NCBI GenBank assembly: GCA_022709365.1
Contig: JAKLIY010000006.1
Coordinates: 62,001-126,000, forward strand
Length of the DNA stretch: 64,000 bases
Direction: 5' to 3'
Source of the DNA: Pseudomonadota bacterium
GTDB taxonomy: Bacteria > Pseudomonadota > Gammaproteobacteria > Competibacterales > Competibacteraceae
The notes beneath the pieces were generated by a model. That model was not told where the DNA came from, did no database searches, and saw only the letters and a program-made list of their open reading frames with translations. A program made the position numbers and the translations under genes. Shown piece after piece: positions 36,002 through 44,467 of this stretch. How positions within the stretch are numbered: the stretch's first letter is position 1; each line of letters opens with the position of its first letter.

Positions 36002-36909
36002 TGAGCAATGATGCAACAACCCCCTGGCTGCAACTCAGCCTTCAGGCGATAGATCACACCGTTGAGCAACTTGAAGACGCGCTGTTGCAGGTCGGCGCGC
36101 TGGCGGTGACCTTGCAGGATGCCGGCGATCAACCGGTGCTGGAACCGGGGCCGGGTGAAACGCCGCTATGGACGCAGACCTGCGTCACCGGCCTGTTCGA
36201 CGCCCAAACCGATATTGAAGTCGTGAAACGCCAGTTGCAGTGTGTTCTCCATGCGCCAATCCTGCCGGAATGCCGCCTGGCCGAACTGGAGGAGCGCGAC
36301 TGGGTGCGAGCGTGGATGGATAATTTTCATCCGATGCGCTTTGGCCAACGCCTGTGGATTTGCCCGACCGCGCAGACGCCACCCGACCCGAACGCGGTGA
36401 ATATCCGCCTTGATCCCGGCCTGGCTTTCGGCACCGGCACCCACCCGACGACGGCGCTCTGCCTGGAATGGCTCGACGAGGCCGATTTGGCGAATCAGAC
36501 GGTGCTGGATTACGGCTGTGGTTCAGGCATTCTGGCCATCGCTGCCGCCAAACTCGGTGCGCGCCGGGTCTGGGCCGTAGACATCGATCCGCAGGCGTTG
36601 TTGGCCAGTGATGACAATGCGGCGGAAAATGAGGTTGAAGATCGCCTTGAACTGGTGTCGCCCGCTGCATTGCCAACAGCGCTGACGGTGGATGTGCTGG
36701 TGGCTAATATCCTGGCCGGTGTGCTGGTGCGGCTGGCTCCAGAATTCGCCCGGCGGGTCAAGCCGGGGGGGCGGCTGGCGTTATCGGGCATCCTCGAAAC
36801 CCACGCGGATGCGGTGCAGGCGGCGTTTTTTCATGACTTCGCGTTCAATGCGCCGCGAATGCGCGAGGACTGGGTATTGTTGGATGGGGTGCGCAGGACG
36901 CCCGATTAA
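36001..36909 (+). CDS. prmA: Ribosomal protein L11 methyltransferase
   Basis: 302 residues. The N-terminal substrate-recognition domain (WLQLSLQAIDHTVEQLEDALLQVGALAVTLQD) is followed by a SAM-binding domain with LAFGTGTHPTTALCLEWL, VLDYGCGSGILAIAAAKLGA and ANILAGVLVRLAPEFA. It trimethylates L11. It follows accC with a 1-bp overlap, as in many gammaproteobacteria. Confidence 0.95.
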   Translation: MSNDATTPWLQLSLQAIDHTVEQLEDALLQVGALAVTLQDAGDQPVLEPGPGETPLWTQTCVTGLFDAQTDIEVVKRQLQCVLHAPILPECRLAELEERDWVRAWMDNFHPMRFGQRLWICPTAQTPPDPNAVNIRLDPGLAFGTGTHPTTALCLEWLDEADLANQTVLDYGCGSGILAIAAAKLGARRVWAVDIDPQALLASDDNAAENEVEDRLELVSPAALPTALTVDVLVANILAGVLVRLAPEFARRVKPGGRLALSGILETHADAVQAAFFHDFAFNAPRMREDWVLLDGVRRTPD

Positions 36910-36928
36910 AGCCTGCGCCGCATAGCGC

Positions 36929-37564
36929 TCAATTCTCACCCGAACGCGGCCAAGAAGGAATCCGCCAGTTCAACGCCAGTACCAGCAAGCGCAACCCTGC
37001 TGCGATTCCCGCCCCAGCTAACAACGCCTGCCAGGCCGCCGCGCCGACAAAATCCAGGCCGATGAACACCCAGCAACCGCAGAACGCACACAAGGCATAG
37101 GGCCGGTGATCGTGAAACACCACTGGGATTTCGTTGCACAGCACATCGCGCAGTACGCCGCCAAATACTCCGGTGATCACGCCCATCAGCGCCACAACGA
37201 TCAGGGGCATCCCCGCCGCCAGCGCCAGTGACGCACCGGAAACGGCGAACAATCCCAGCCCTAGGGCGTCGGTCGCCTGCATCACCCGATCCACGCACTG
37301 ATGGCGAAACACTCGCAACAACGGCAGCCCGACCAGCGTCAGAACCAGCACCAGCCAGACATATTCCTGATGCTGCACCCAGAAGAGCGGCCGACGGTCC
37401 AGCAACACATCTCGCAGGGTGCCGCCGCCGAACGCCGTCACAAAAGCCACGGCGAACACCCCGACTACATCCATCCGTTTGCGAACTGCCTCGATCAGGC
37501 CGGAAATAGCAAACACCACAATCGCGCTGATTTCGATGATGGCGAGCACGGGTTCTAGGGTCAT
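36929..37564 (-). CDS. TRIC/UPF0126 family membrane protein (YicG-like)
   Basis: 211 residues with seven membrane segments in two repeated halves, each containing the glycine-rich GGGTLRDVLL / GGVLRDVLCNEIP motif of UPF0126, a bacterial relative of trimeric intracellular cation channels. The ATG at 37564 (MTLEPVLAIIEI) is preferred; the frame extends upstream to 37756 but would run into the fis promoter region. Encoded opposite to prmA and fis. Confidence 0.9.
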   Translation of the reverse strand: MTLEPVLAIIEISAIVVFAISGLIEAVRKRMDVVGVFAVAFVTAFGGGTLRDVLLDRRPLFWVQHQEYVWLVLVLTLVGLPLLRVFRHQCVDRVMQATDALGLGLFAVSGASLALAAGMPLIVVALMGVITGVFGGVLRDVLCNEIPVVFHDHRPYALCAFCGCWVFIGLDFVGAAAWQALLAGAGIAAGLRLLVLALNWRIPSWPRSGEN

Positions 37565-37709
37565 AGCGGCGCACCGGGAGCAAAGGTGGCAAACTGTGAA
37601 CGGTAGCGCAATGGAGTTCGCATCGCTACCGGGAAAATCCACAAAAATTTCGCTATCATAAACGCCCTTTTTTCTTCGAACGTTGGGCGAACAGGGAGCG
37701 CCTCGCGGC

Positions 37710-37979
37710 ATGAACCAACTACCCTCTGAATCTCCGGACGATCTGCTGCCCGCCACCCCGTTGCGCCACCACGTCTACGAGGCCCTGCGCATCTATTTTC
37801 ACAACCTGGGCGACCAGCAGCCGAGTAACCTCTATGATCTGGTGCTGCGGGAAATGGAGGCCCCTCTGCTGGAGATCGTGATGTTACGCACCGAGGGCAA
37901 TCGAACCAAGGCCGCCGAACTGCTCGGCATCAATCGCGGCACCTTGCGCAAGAAACTTCGGCAATACAACATCGACTGA
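37710..37979 (+). CDS. fis: DNA-binding protein Fis
   Basis: 89 residues, slightly shorter than the 98-residue E. coli Fis because the N-terminal arm is shorter. The C-terminal helix-turn-helix NRTKAAELLGINRGTLRKKLRQYNID is the Fis/NtrC-type signature. It is a nucleoid protein and growth-phase regulator. GGGAG lies about 10 nt upstream of the ATG; an in-frame TTG at 37683 is not preferred. dusB, which often precedes fis, is absent here. Confidence 0.94.
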   Translation: MNQLPSESPDDLLPATPLRHHVYEALRIYFHNLGDQQPSNLYDLVLREMEAPLLEIVMLRTEGNRTKAAELLGINRGTLRKKLRQYNID

Positions 37980-38024
37980 ACAGATGGATCAACCTACGCA
38001 AGCATCACTACACGGAGCCACTCC

Positions 38025-38678
38025 ATGAGTCTGGCGGTTTTCGATCTGGATAACACCCTGTTGGGCGGCGACAGCGATTATCTCTGGGGCCAGTTCCTGG
38101 TGGAACAGGGACTGGTCGACAGTGAGCATTATGAGCGTGAGAATCAGCAGTTCTATGAGGCCTACGAGGCCGGTACACTGGACATTGACGAATATCAGGG
38201 GTTTATGCTGCGGCCATTGGCCGGACGTCCCCAGGCCGAACTCCAGGCATGGCGGGAACGGTTCATGGCCGAGAAAATTCAGCCGATCCTATTGCCCAAA
38301 GCAAAGGAGTTGCTGAATCGGCATCGGGCGGCGGGCGACACCCTGCTGATCATCACCGCTACCAATCGCTTCATCACCGCGCCCATCGCCGAACGACTGG
38401 GCGTTTCGCACCTGCTGGCCACCGAACCGGAAGTGGTCGATGACCGCTATACTGGCCGCACGGTCGGCATCCCTTGCTTCCAGCAGGGCAAGGTGGAACG
38501 CTTGAACGCCTGGCTGGCCGACCAGGGCGTCGATCTGGTGGATAGCTGGTTTTACAGCGACTCGCACAATGATCTGCCCCTGCTCAACCAGGTGACTCAT
38601 CCCGTGGCAGTTGACCCCGACCCGACCCTGGCCCGCCATGCCCAACAGCAAGGCTGGCCGATCATCAGTCTGCGTTAA
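38025..38678 (+). CDS. HAD-IB family phosphatase (SerB-like)
   Basis: 217 residues. Motif I is AVFDLDNTLLGGDSD, motif II is LLIITATNRFITAPIA, and motif IV is FYSDSHNDLPLL, as in phosphoserine phosphatase-type HAD-IB enzymes that cluster with YrbI/SerB relatives in gammaproteobacteria. CFQQGKVERL provides the conserved Lys. The substrate is not certain; histidinol-phosphate, phosphoserine and lipid phosphates are dephosphorylated by relatives. Confidence 0.88.
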   Translation: MSLAVFDLDNTLLGGDSDYLWGQFLVEQGLVDSEHYERENQQFYEAYEAGTLDIDEYQGFMLRPLAGRPQAELQAWRERFMAEKIQPILLPKAKELLNRHRAAGDTLLIITATNRFITAPIAERLGVSHLLATEPEVVDDRYTGRTVGIPCFQQGKVERLNAWLADQGVDLVDSWFYSDSHNDLPLLNQVTHPVAVDPDPTLARHAQQQGWPIISLR

Positions 38679-38688
38679 GGCCCGGCGA

Positions 38689-39753
38689 TTAGGAGGCCGG
38701 ACTCTTCAGTTCCCGTTTCAATTCCTGGGCCGGCCCCAGCAACACCGCCAGCCAGCGACCTTCGTCCGTCGATTCGAGGGCGATTTTGACGATCATCGTC
38801 AGCGGCACGGACAGCAACATGCCGACCGTTCCCAGTAGCCAGCCCCAGAAGATCAGCGACAGAAAAACCACCAGGGTGGACAATCCGAGATCGCGCCCCA
38901 TCCAGCGGGGTTCAATCACACTCCCCATGACGGTATTGATGACCATATAACCGGTGGCGACCAGCAACGCCGTCATCGGCCCCTGAAAAACGATCACTTG
39001 GGCAATAACCGGCAGAGTGGCAATGATCGAACCGATGTTGGGAATGTAGTTGAGCAGGAACGCCACGACGCTCCATAACACGAAATAGCGGACATCCAGC
39101 GCCCATAACAGGATAGCAACAACCAGTCCGGTGCCCAGGCTGACCAGTGTCTTTATAGCCAGATAACGATTGACGGCGGCGAGGAACTGGTCGATTTGCC
39201 GCAACTTCATTTCAGGATCATGCAATGCCAGGTGAATCTTGCGGGAAACGGAAGACGCCTCAAGCAGCATGAAAGTGACGGTCAGCAAGATCAGAAACAG
39301 ATTGCCCATGACGCCGCCCAGACCGCTCAACAGTCGGATGGTCATGGACATCAGCGCACTGGGATTGAGATAGTCCATCAATTGCTGGCGATCCAAATGA
39401 ATATTGAAAACTGCCAGCTTTTCGACGATCCAGCCGAGCTGACCGCCGATTTGCTGCCGGTACTCGGGTTGCAGGCGGGTCAGATCGGTCAGCGACCGCC
39501 CGACCAGCCCAGCCAGCAGCAAGCCCAGCAAAACAATCATGACCAGCACCACCGACAGGGCGGCCCACTGTGGCAACCGCCAGCGCATCAGCCAGTGAAT
39601 CAGGGGATTGCATATAATGGCGATGAACATGGCCAGTAAAAAGGGCACCAGAATAGCGCTGGCAGCCTGGATGCCGGCCAGGATGACGACCAGCGCGGCG
39701 CAGACGAGCAGCATATTGCGCAGGGCTGCCGGTTCAATGGGTAGTATATGCAT
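38689..39753 (-). CDS. AI-2E/PerM-family membrane transporter
   Basis: 354 residues with about eight membrane segments, an amphipathic middle region, and the C-terminal PNIGSIIATLPVIAQ and GRDLGLSTLVVFLSLIFWGWLLGTVGMLLSVPLTMIVK pattern of the AI-2E transporter (UPF0118) family. Members include TqsA, YdiK and PerM; substrates are mostly unproved. It is convergent with the HAD gene. Confidence 0.92.
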   Translation of the reverse strand: MHILPIEPAALRNMLLVCAALVVILAGIQAASAILVPFLLAMFIAIICNPLIHWLMRWRLPQWAALSVVLVMIVLLGLLLAGLVGRSLTDLTRLQPEYRQQIGGQLGWIVEKLAVFNIHLDRQQLMDYLNPSALMSMTIRLLSGLGGVMGNLFLILLTVTFMLLEASSVSRKIHLALHDPEMKLRQIDQFLAAVNRYLAIKTLVSLGTGLVVAILLWALDVRYFVLWSVVAFLLNYIPNIGSIIATLPVIAQVIVFQGPMTALLVATGYMVINTVMGSVIEPRWMGRDLGLSTLVVFLSLIFWGWLLGTVGMLLSVPLTMIVKIALESTDEGRWLAVLLGPAQELKRELKSPAS

Positions 39754-39871
39754 ACCGTTTCCTTAAAAATCGCGATAGGCGATGTTAACCGGCTTGACGG
39801 GTTGACGCTGGCTAGGCTAAAAGCCCGGACTTAATCGACCCTCTTCATCTACAACCCTCGACTTCACGCCC

Positions 39872-40939
39872 ATGCAAAACCTGTATAACGTCAATGTTGC
39901 CGCCCTGGAAGTCTTGCCGACTCCAGAAGAAATCAAGCAGCGCCTGCCTCTGAGCGAAACTGCGGCAGATACCGTATTCCAGGCTCGGGAAACGGTCAAG
40001 CGCATCCTCGACCGCCAGGATTCTCGCCTGTTCGTGGTCGTCGGCCCTTGTTCCATTCATGATGTCGAAGCGGCCCGTGACTACGCCCGGCGGCTGAAAG
40101 CGCTGGCCGACGAGGTGCAGGACACCCTGTTTATCATCATGCGGGTGTATTTTGAAAAGCCGCGCACCACCGTCGGCTGGAAAGGTCTGATCAACGATCC
40201 GCGTATGGATGATACCTTTCACATCGACGAAGGTTTGCAGATTGCCCGCCGCCTGTTGCTCGATCTGGCGGAGATGGGTCTGCCCGCCGGCACCGAGGCG
40301 CTGGACCCGATTGTTCCGCAGTACATTTCCGATCTGATCGCCTGGACGGCTATCGGCGCCCGCACCACCGAATCGCAGACCCACCGTGAAATCGCCAGCG
40401 GCCTGTCCATGCCGGTCGGTTTCAAGAATGGCACGAACGGCAGTCTGGAAGTGGCGATCAACGCGCTGCAATCCGCCGCTCGCCCGCACAGCTTTCTGGG
40501 CATCAACCCCGAGGGTCAGTCAGCGGTGATCCGCACCTTGGGCAATGGCTACGGTCATGCCGTGCTGCGCGGCGGCGACCGGCCCAACTATGACTCGGTG
40601 TCTATCGCCCTGTGCGAGAAGGCGCTGCGCGACAAGAAGCTGCCGGTCAATCTCGTGATTGATTGTAGCCACGCCAACTCATTCAAAGACCCGGCCATGC
40701 AACCTTTGGTGTTGCGCGACTGCACCCATCAGATCATGGAAGGCAATCGTTCTATTGTCGGTTTGATGATTGAAAGCAATATCGGCTGGGGCAGCCAGTC
40801 CCTCACTGCCGACCACAGCCAGTTGAAATACGGCGTGTCGATTACCGACGCCTGCGTGGACTGGGAAACCACGGAGAAGATGCTGCGTGAGACGCATGCC
40901 AAGCTGAAAACCGTGCTGCCGGGGCGAAACGCGGGCTGA
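39872..40939 (+). CDS. aroG: 3-Deoxy-7-phosphoheptulonate synthase, class I
   Basis: 355 residues. It condenses PEP and erythrose-4-phosphate, the first shikimate step. VVVGPCSIHDVEAARDYARRL, MRVYFEKPRTTVGWKGLINDP and DCSHANSFKD are class I AroF/G/H signatures with metal and PEP ligands. The feedback inhibitor (Phe, Tyr or Trp) cannot be read reliably. The symbol aroG is the generic choice. Confidence 0.94.
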   Translation: MQNLYNVNVAALEVLPTPEEIKQRLPLSETAADTVFQARETVKRILDRQDSRLFVVVGPCSIHDVEAARDYARRLKALADEVQDTLFIIMRVYFEKPRTTVGWKGLINDPRMDDTFHIDEGLQIARRLLLDLAEMGLPAGTEALDPIVPQYISDLIAWTAIGARTTESQTHREIASGLSMPVGFKNGTNGSLEVAINALQSAARPHSFLGINPEGQSAVIRTLGNGYGHAVLRGGDRPNYDSVSIALCEKALRDKKLPVNLVIDCSHANSFKDPAMQPLVLRDCTHQIMEGNRSIVGLMIESNIGWGSQSLTADHSQLKYGVSITDACVDWETTEKMLRETHAKLKTVLPGRNAG

Positions 40940-40977
40940 TTTTCCCTCCCCGATTGATCTCTTATCATTATTGACCG

Positions 40978-40997
40978 CCTCCCCCTTGCCGGGGAGG
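40978..40997 (+). terminator. Hairpin after aroG
   Basis: CCTCCCC and GGGGAGG arms around a TTGCC-containing loop, 39 bp after the aroG stop. No T-run follows on the plus strand; the element resembles the dispersed GC-rich palindromes elsewhere in the window. Confidence 0.45.
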
Positions 40998-41040
40998 ATG
41001 CTGAATCTGCCGTTCACCCGCGCAGCCTACCTATACCCTC

Positions 41041-41097
41041 TTGGCAAACGCCCGGTTTGGAACTATGCTACGCCTAAATAGGACTAATAGAGTTCTG
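41041..41097 (+). promoter_or_regulatory. suf operon promoter with Rrf2/IscR-like operator
   Basis: TTGGCA (41041-41046) and TATGCT (41064-41069) are spaced exactly 17 bp. The segment 41078-41097 (ATAGGACTAATAGAGTTCTG) overlaps the expected transcription start and resembles the IscR type-1 pattern GACT-RWWW-Y-AGTC in its left half. It lies directly before the Rrf2-type regulator, consistent with autorepression. Confidence 0.6.
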
Positions 41098-41122
41098 ATT
41101 GGATTAACCCGGCGGAGTATCC

Positions 41123-41602
41123 ATGATTCGCATTACCCGCGAAGCCGATTACGGCATTTTGCTGATGACGGGCCTCGCCCAAACCGAGGGCCAGCCGCGT
41201 AGCGCCGCCGCCTTGGCGCAACAGCGCCGGTTGCCACTGCCGATGGTCAGCAAAATCCTGAAAACGCTGACCCGCTCCGGTCTGCTGAATTCTCAGCGCG
41301 GCGCGCAAGGGGGTTATAGCCTGGCGCGACCGGCTATCGAAATTTCTGCGGCAGATATTATTCGTGCCCTGGAAGGTCCGCTCGCCATCACCGAATGCAG
41401 CGCCGACGCCCATGACGGCTGCGCCCGGCAGGAGCATTGCGAAGTCAGCGGCCACTGGCCGCGCATCAACCAGGCTATTTACGCTGCGTTGCAAAGCATC
41501 AGTCTGATGGAAATGAGTCGTCCTGATCCGTCACATCCCGTTCAATTTCATCCCGCGCCCCGCGCTGTTGCAACGATCAACGCCGCCAACCGTTCCGCCT
41601 GA
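41123..41602 (+). CDS. Rrf2-family SUF system Fe-S regulator
   Basis: 159 residues. MIRITREADYGILLMTGLA is the winged-helix start of the SUF-associated Rrf2 group. The recognition region LPMVSKILKTLTRSGLLNSQRGAQGGYSLAR follows. Three cysteines in ECSADAHDGCARQEHC would hold a [2Fe-2S] or related cluster used for sensing. As the first gene of a sufBCDSUT operon it probably represses or tunes it according to cluster status. The tail beyond residue 130 is variable. Confidence 0.92.
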   Translation: MIRITREADYGILLMTGLAQTEGQPRSAAALAQQRRLPLPMVSKILKTLTRSGLLNSQRGAQGGYSLARPAIEISAADIIRALEGPLAITECSADAHDGCARQEHCEVSGHWPRINQAIYAALQSISLMEMSRPDPSHPVQFHPAPRAVATINAANRSA

Positions 41603-41632
41603 ATCGCCGAATTCGCCAGCAGGAATCCTGAC

Positions 41633-43081
41633 ATGACTGACAGCACTCAAACCCTCGAACATCTCGCCGCCAGCGACTACAAATACGGCTTTGTGACCGA
41701 TATCGAACAGGACACCGTGCCGCCGGGTCTGAATGAAGACGTGGTTCGGCTGATTTCGGCCAAGAAGCAGGAACCGGACTGGTTGCTGGAATGGCGGCTG
41801 GAGGCGTTCCGCCACTGGCTGACCCAGGCCCAACCGCAATGGGCGCGGGTTCACTATCCCCCCATCGACTATCAGGCGATTTCCTACTACGCCGCGCCCA
41901 AGCAGAAAGGCGAAGGTCCGAAGAGCCTGGACGAGATTGATCCGGAGCTGCGCCGTACTTACGAAAAGCTTGGCATCCCGCTGGCGGAACAAGCCATTCT
42001 GGCTGGCGTCGCGGTGGATGCGGTGTTCGACTCGGTGTCGGTGGCGACCAGCTACAAGGGCAAGCTGGCGGAAAAAGGCATTATTTTTTGTTCCTTTTCC
42101 GAAGCCGTGCGCGAACATCCCGACCTGGTGCGGAAATATCTTGGCACGGTGGTGCCTTATCGCGACAACTACTACGCAACCCTGAACTCAGCGGTCTTTT
42201 CCGACGGCTCCTTCGTCTATATCCCGCCGGGCGTGCGCTGCCCGATGGAGTTGTCCACCTACTTCCGCATCAACGCTAGTAATACCGGGCAGTTTGAACG
42301 GACGCTGATAGTGGCAGATGAAGAGTCATATGTATCGTATCTTGAAGGCTGTACGGCGCCTCAGCGTGACGAAAATCAACTTCATGCAGCAGTTGTGGAG
42401 TTAGTCACGCTGGACAACGCCACGATCAAATACTCCACGGTGCAAAACTGGTATCCAGGCGACGCCGAAGGCAAGGGCGGTATTTACAACTTCGTGACCA
42501 AGCGTGGATTATGCCGGGGTCGCAATTCCAAAATTTCCTGGACGCAAGTGGAAACTGGCTCGGCGATTACCTGGAAATATCCCAGTTGCATCTTGCGCGG
42601 CGAAAATTCGGTCGGCGAGTTTTACTCAGTAGCCATCACCCGTGATTATCAGCAGGCCGATACCGGCACCAAGATGATCCATATCGGCAAAAATACTCGC
42701 AGCACGATTGTCTCCAAAGGTATTTCCGCCGGACGAGGGCAAAACGCTTATCGGGGTCTCGTGAAAATCCTGCCGACCGCCGAAAATGCCCGCAATCACT
42801 CGCAATGCGACTCGTTGTTGATGGGCGATCAATGCGGTGCGCACACCTTCCCTTATATCGATGTGCAGAATCCCAGCGCTCAAGTGGAGCATGAAGCCAG
42901 CACATCAAAGATTAGCGAAGATCAGATTTTCTACTGCAAGCAGCGCGGCATCAGCGCCGAGGATGCGGTGAGTCTGATCGTCAATGGTTTCTGCAAAGAA
43001 GTGTTCAAGGAATTGCCTATGGAATTCGCCGTTGAGGCACAAAAGCTCATCGAGTTAAAGCTGGAAGGCAGCGTGGGCTAA
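41633..43081 (+). CDS. sufB: SufB, Fe-S cluster scaffold subunit
   Basis: 482 residues. Residues [68 protein letters not shown] (the conserved Cys region) and [30 protein letters not shown] match SufB. It forms the SufB-C2-D scaffold on which clusters are built. In other suf operons sufC follows at once; here an AT-rich gene is inserted between them. Confidence 0.97.
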   Translation: MTDSTQTLEHLAASDYKYGFVTDIEQDTVPPGLNEDVVRLISAKKQEPDWLLEWRLEAFRHWLTQAQPQWARVHYPPIDYQAISYYAAPKQKGEGPKSLDEIDPELRRTYEKLGIPLAEQAILAGVAVDAVFDSVSVATSYKGKLAEKGIIFCSFSEAVREHPDLVRKYLGTVVPYRDNYYATLNSAVFSDGSFVYIPPGVRCPMELSTYFRINASNTGQFERTLIVADEESYVSYLEGCTAPQRDENQLHAAVVELVTLDNATIKYSTVQNWYPGDAEGKGGIYNFVTKRGLCRGRNSKISWTQVETGSAITWKYPSCILRGENSVGEFYSVAITRDYQQADTGTKMIHIGKNTRSTIVSKGISAGRGQNAYRGLVKILPTAENARNHSQCDSLLMGDQCGAHTFPYIDVQNPSAQVEHEASTSKISEDQIFYCKQRGISAEDAVSLIVNGFCKEVFKELPMEFAVEAQKLIELKLEGSVG

Positions 43082-43087
43082 TTAAAA

Positions 43088-43094
43088 GTTAGAC
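43088..43094 (+). other. Cassette-insertion boundary, left core site
   Basis: GTTAGAC fits the integron core site GTTRRRY and lies 7 bp after the sufB stop. Its TTAGAC is repeated exactly at 43647-43652, at the end of the attC-like hairpin, as expected when a circular cassette inserts at a secondary site. Confidence 0.6.
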
Positions 43095-43124
43095 TTTTCA
43101 GAAACAGACAATGGAGAGAGAACG

Positions 43125-43577
43125 ATGGCATCAAATGTAATTTCCTTAGAACAGGCTCTCAGTCACTTAGAGAGTAGGATACCTAATACATCAAATTGTA
43201 AAAAACAAATAATTGATCTAGTAAGGTGGATCATTTCTTGGAATCCAGATCGCTTATTGAACAATCAAGTTTTTAGTTTTATCAGAGAAGATGTAAATAT
43301 TGCCTTTGCCTTAGACCGAGATGGCAATCGATTGAAAACAAGGAAACCTAATTTTATTGTGATCAAACTACCTCGTACTGATCGAGAGTTTAAAGATATT
43401 CACGCTGATTTTGACTTAACAGAGTCTGGATACCCGTTGTTATCGCAATACTTAATTCAAAGACCAAGCAATCCCCCTCGTTGGGTTAGCTTATGTAGAC
43501 AAATTTCAGAGATGAATTTTGCTGATTTTCAGCAATTGTTCTTGATTGCTTACGAAAGAAAAGGTGGGATTCCTTGA
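43125..43577 (+). CDS. Hypothetical AT-rich cassette gene inserted in the suf operon
   Basis: 150 residues, no family recognised. The protein has no signal or membrane segment. It has a helical N-terminus (LEQALSHLESRIPNTSNCKKQIIDLVRWIISWNPDRLL) and a more mixed C-terminal half. Base composition is clearly AT-richer than the flanking suf genes. GGAGAG lies about 10 nt before the ATG. It sits between TTAGAC direct repeats, so it is probably a foreign integron cassette transcribed from the suf promoter. Confidence 0.75.
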   Translation: MASNVISLEQALSHLESRIPNTSNCKKQIIDLVRWIISWNPDRLLNNQVFSFIREDVNIAFALDRDGNRLKTRKPNFIVIKLPRTDREFKDIHADFDLTESGYPLLSQYLIQRPSNPPRWVSLCRQISEMNFADFQQLFLIAYERKGGIP

Positions 43578-43590
43578 AAAAAACCAACTG

Positions 43591-43652
43591 TCCTAACTAG
43601 CTTGTAGCCGACCCCGCCACGCTGGCGCTCACGGGACGGCTGAGATTTAGAC
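43591..43652 (+). other. attC-like hairpin ending the suf-operon cassette
   Basis: TCCTAAC (inverse core, one mismatch to RYYYAAC) to TTTAGAC (core, one mismatch to GTTRRRY), 62 bp. Arms TAGCCGACCCCGCC and GGGACGGCTGA pair around a CGCTGGCG centre. Size and layout match a 60-bp attC. The decayed right core fits a site that can no longer be easily excised. Confidence 0.6.
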
Positions 43653-43686
43653 ATTACAGGTTATTAGCTACAGGAAATTGCAAACC

Positions 43687-44457
43687 ATGCTGGAAATCCG
43701 CAATCTGCACGTGACCGTTGAGGGTCGGGAGATTCTCAAGGGTATCGACCTCGCCATCCATCCCGGCGAGACTCACGCCATTATGGGACCGAACGGTTCT
43801 GGCAAAAGCACGCTGGCCAATGTGATCGCGGGCCGCGAAGGCTATATCGTCACCCAGGGCGAAATCCTGTTCGAGGGCAAGAACCTGCTGGATATGGACC
43901 CGGAAACTCGTGCCTGTGAAGGGCTGTTTCTGGCGTTTCAATACCCGGTGGAAATCCCCGGTGTCGCCAATCTGTATTTCCTCAAGGCGGCGGTCAACGC
44001 GGTTCGTAAATATCGCGGCGAGTCCTCAGTAGACGCCATGGACTTCTGGGAACTGGTGAATGAGCGCATGGCGCTGGTCAAGATGGACGAGTCCATGCTC
44101 AAACGCTCGGTGAATGAAGGTTTCTCCGGTGGTGAGAAAAAGCGCAATGAAATTTTCCAAATGGCGGTGCTGCAACCACGCTTCGCGGTACTGGACGAGA
44201 CGGACTCCGGGCTGGATATCGACGCCCTGAAAGTGGTGGCGGATGGCGTGAATGCGCTACGCAGTCCGGAGCGCGGCTTTCTGGTCATCACCCATTATCA
44301 GCGGTTGCTGGATTACATTGTGCCTGATCAGGTGCATGTGCTGTTCAATGGCAAAATCGCCCGCTCCGGTGGCAAGGAATTGGCGCTGGAACTGGAGGAA
44401 CAGGGCTACGCGCTGTACAACGAAGAACCGGGCCGGGCGCGCCGGGCCGCAGCGTGA
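43687..44457 (+). CDS. sufC: SufC, Fe-S assembly ATPase
   Basis: 256 residues, ABC-type ATPase without membrane domain. Walker A is GPNGSGKSTL, the signature is GFSGGEKKRNEIFQM (typical SufC), and Walker B is FAVLDETDSGLDIDAL. It powers the SufBCD scaffold. ATG 43687 gives MLEIRNLHVTVEGREIL; the frame is open a few codons upstream. Distance from the upstream inserted cassette is 34 bp. Confidence 0.96.
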   Translation: MLEIRNLHVTVEGREILKGIDLAIHPGETHAIMGPNGSGKSTLANVIAGREGYIVTQGEILFEGKNLLDMDPETRACEGLFLAFQYPVEIPGVANLYFLKAAVNAVRKYRGESSVDAMDFWELVNERMALVKMDESMLKRSVNEGFSGGEKKRNEIFQMAVLQPRFAVLDETDSGLDIDALKVVADGVNALRSPERGFLVITHYQRLLDYIVPDQVHVLFNGKIARSGGKELALELEEQGYALYNEEPGRARRAAA

Positions 44458-44467
44458 GGCGTAGATC

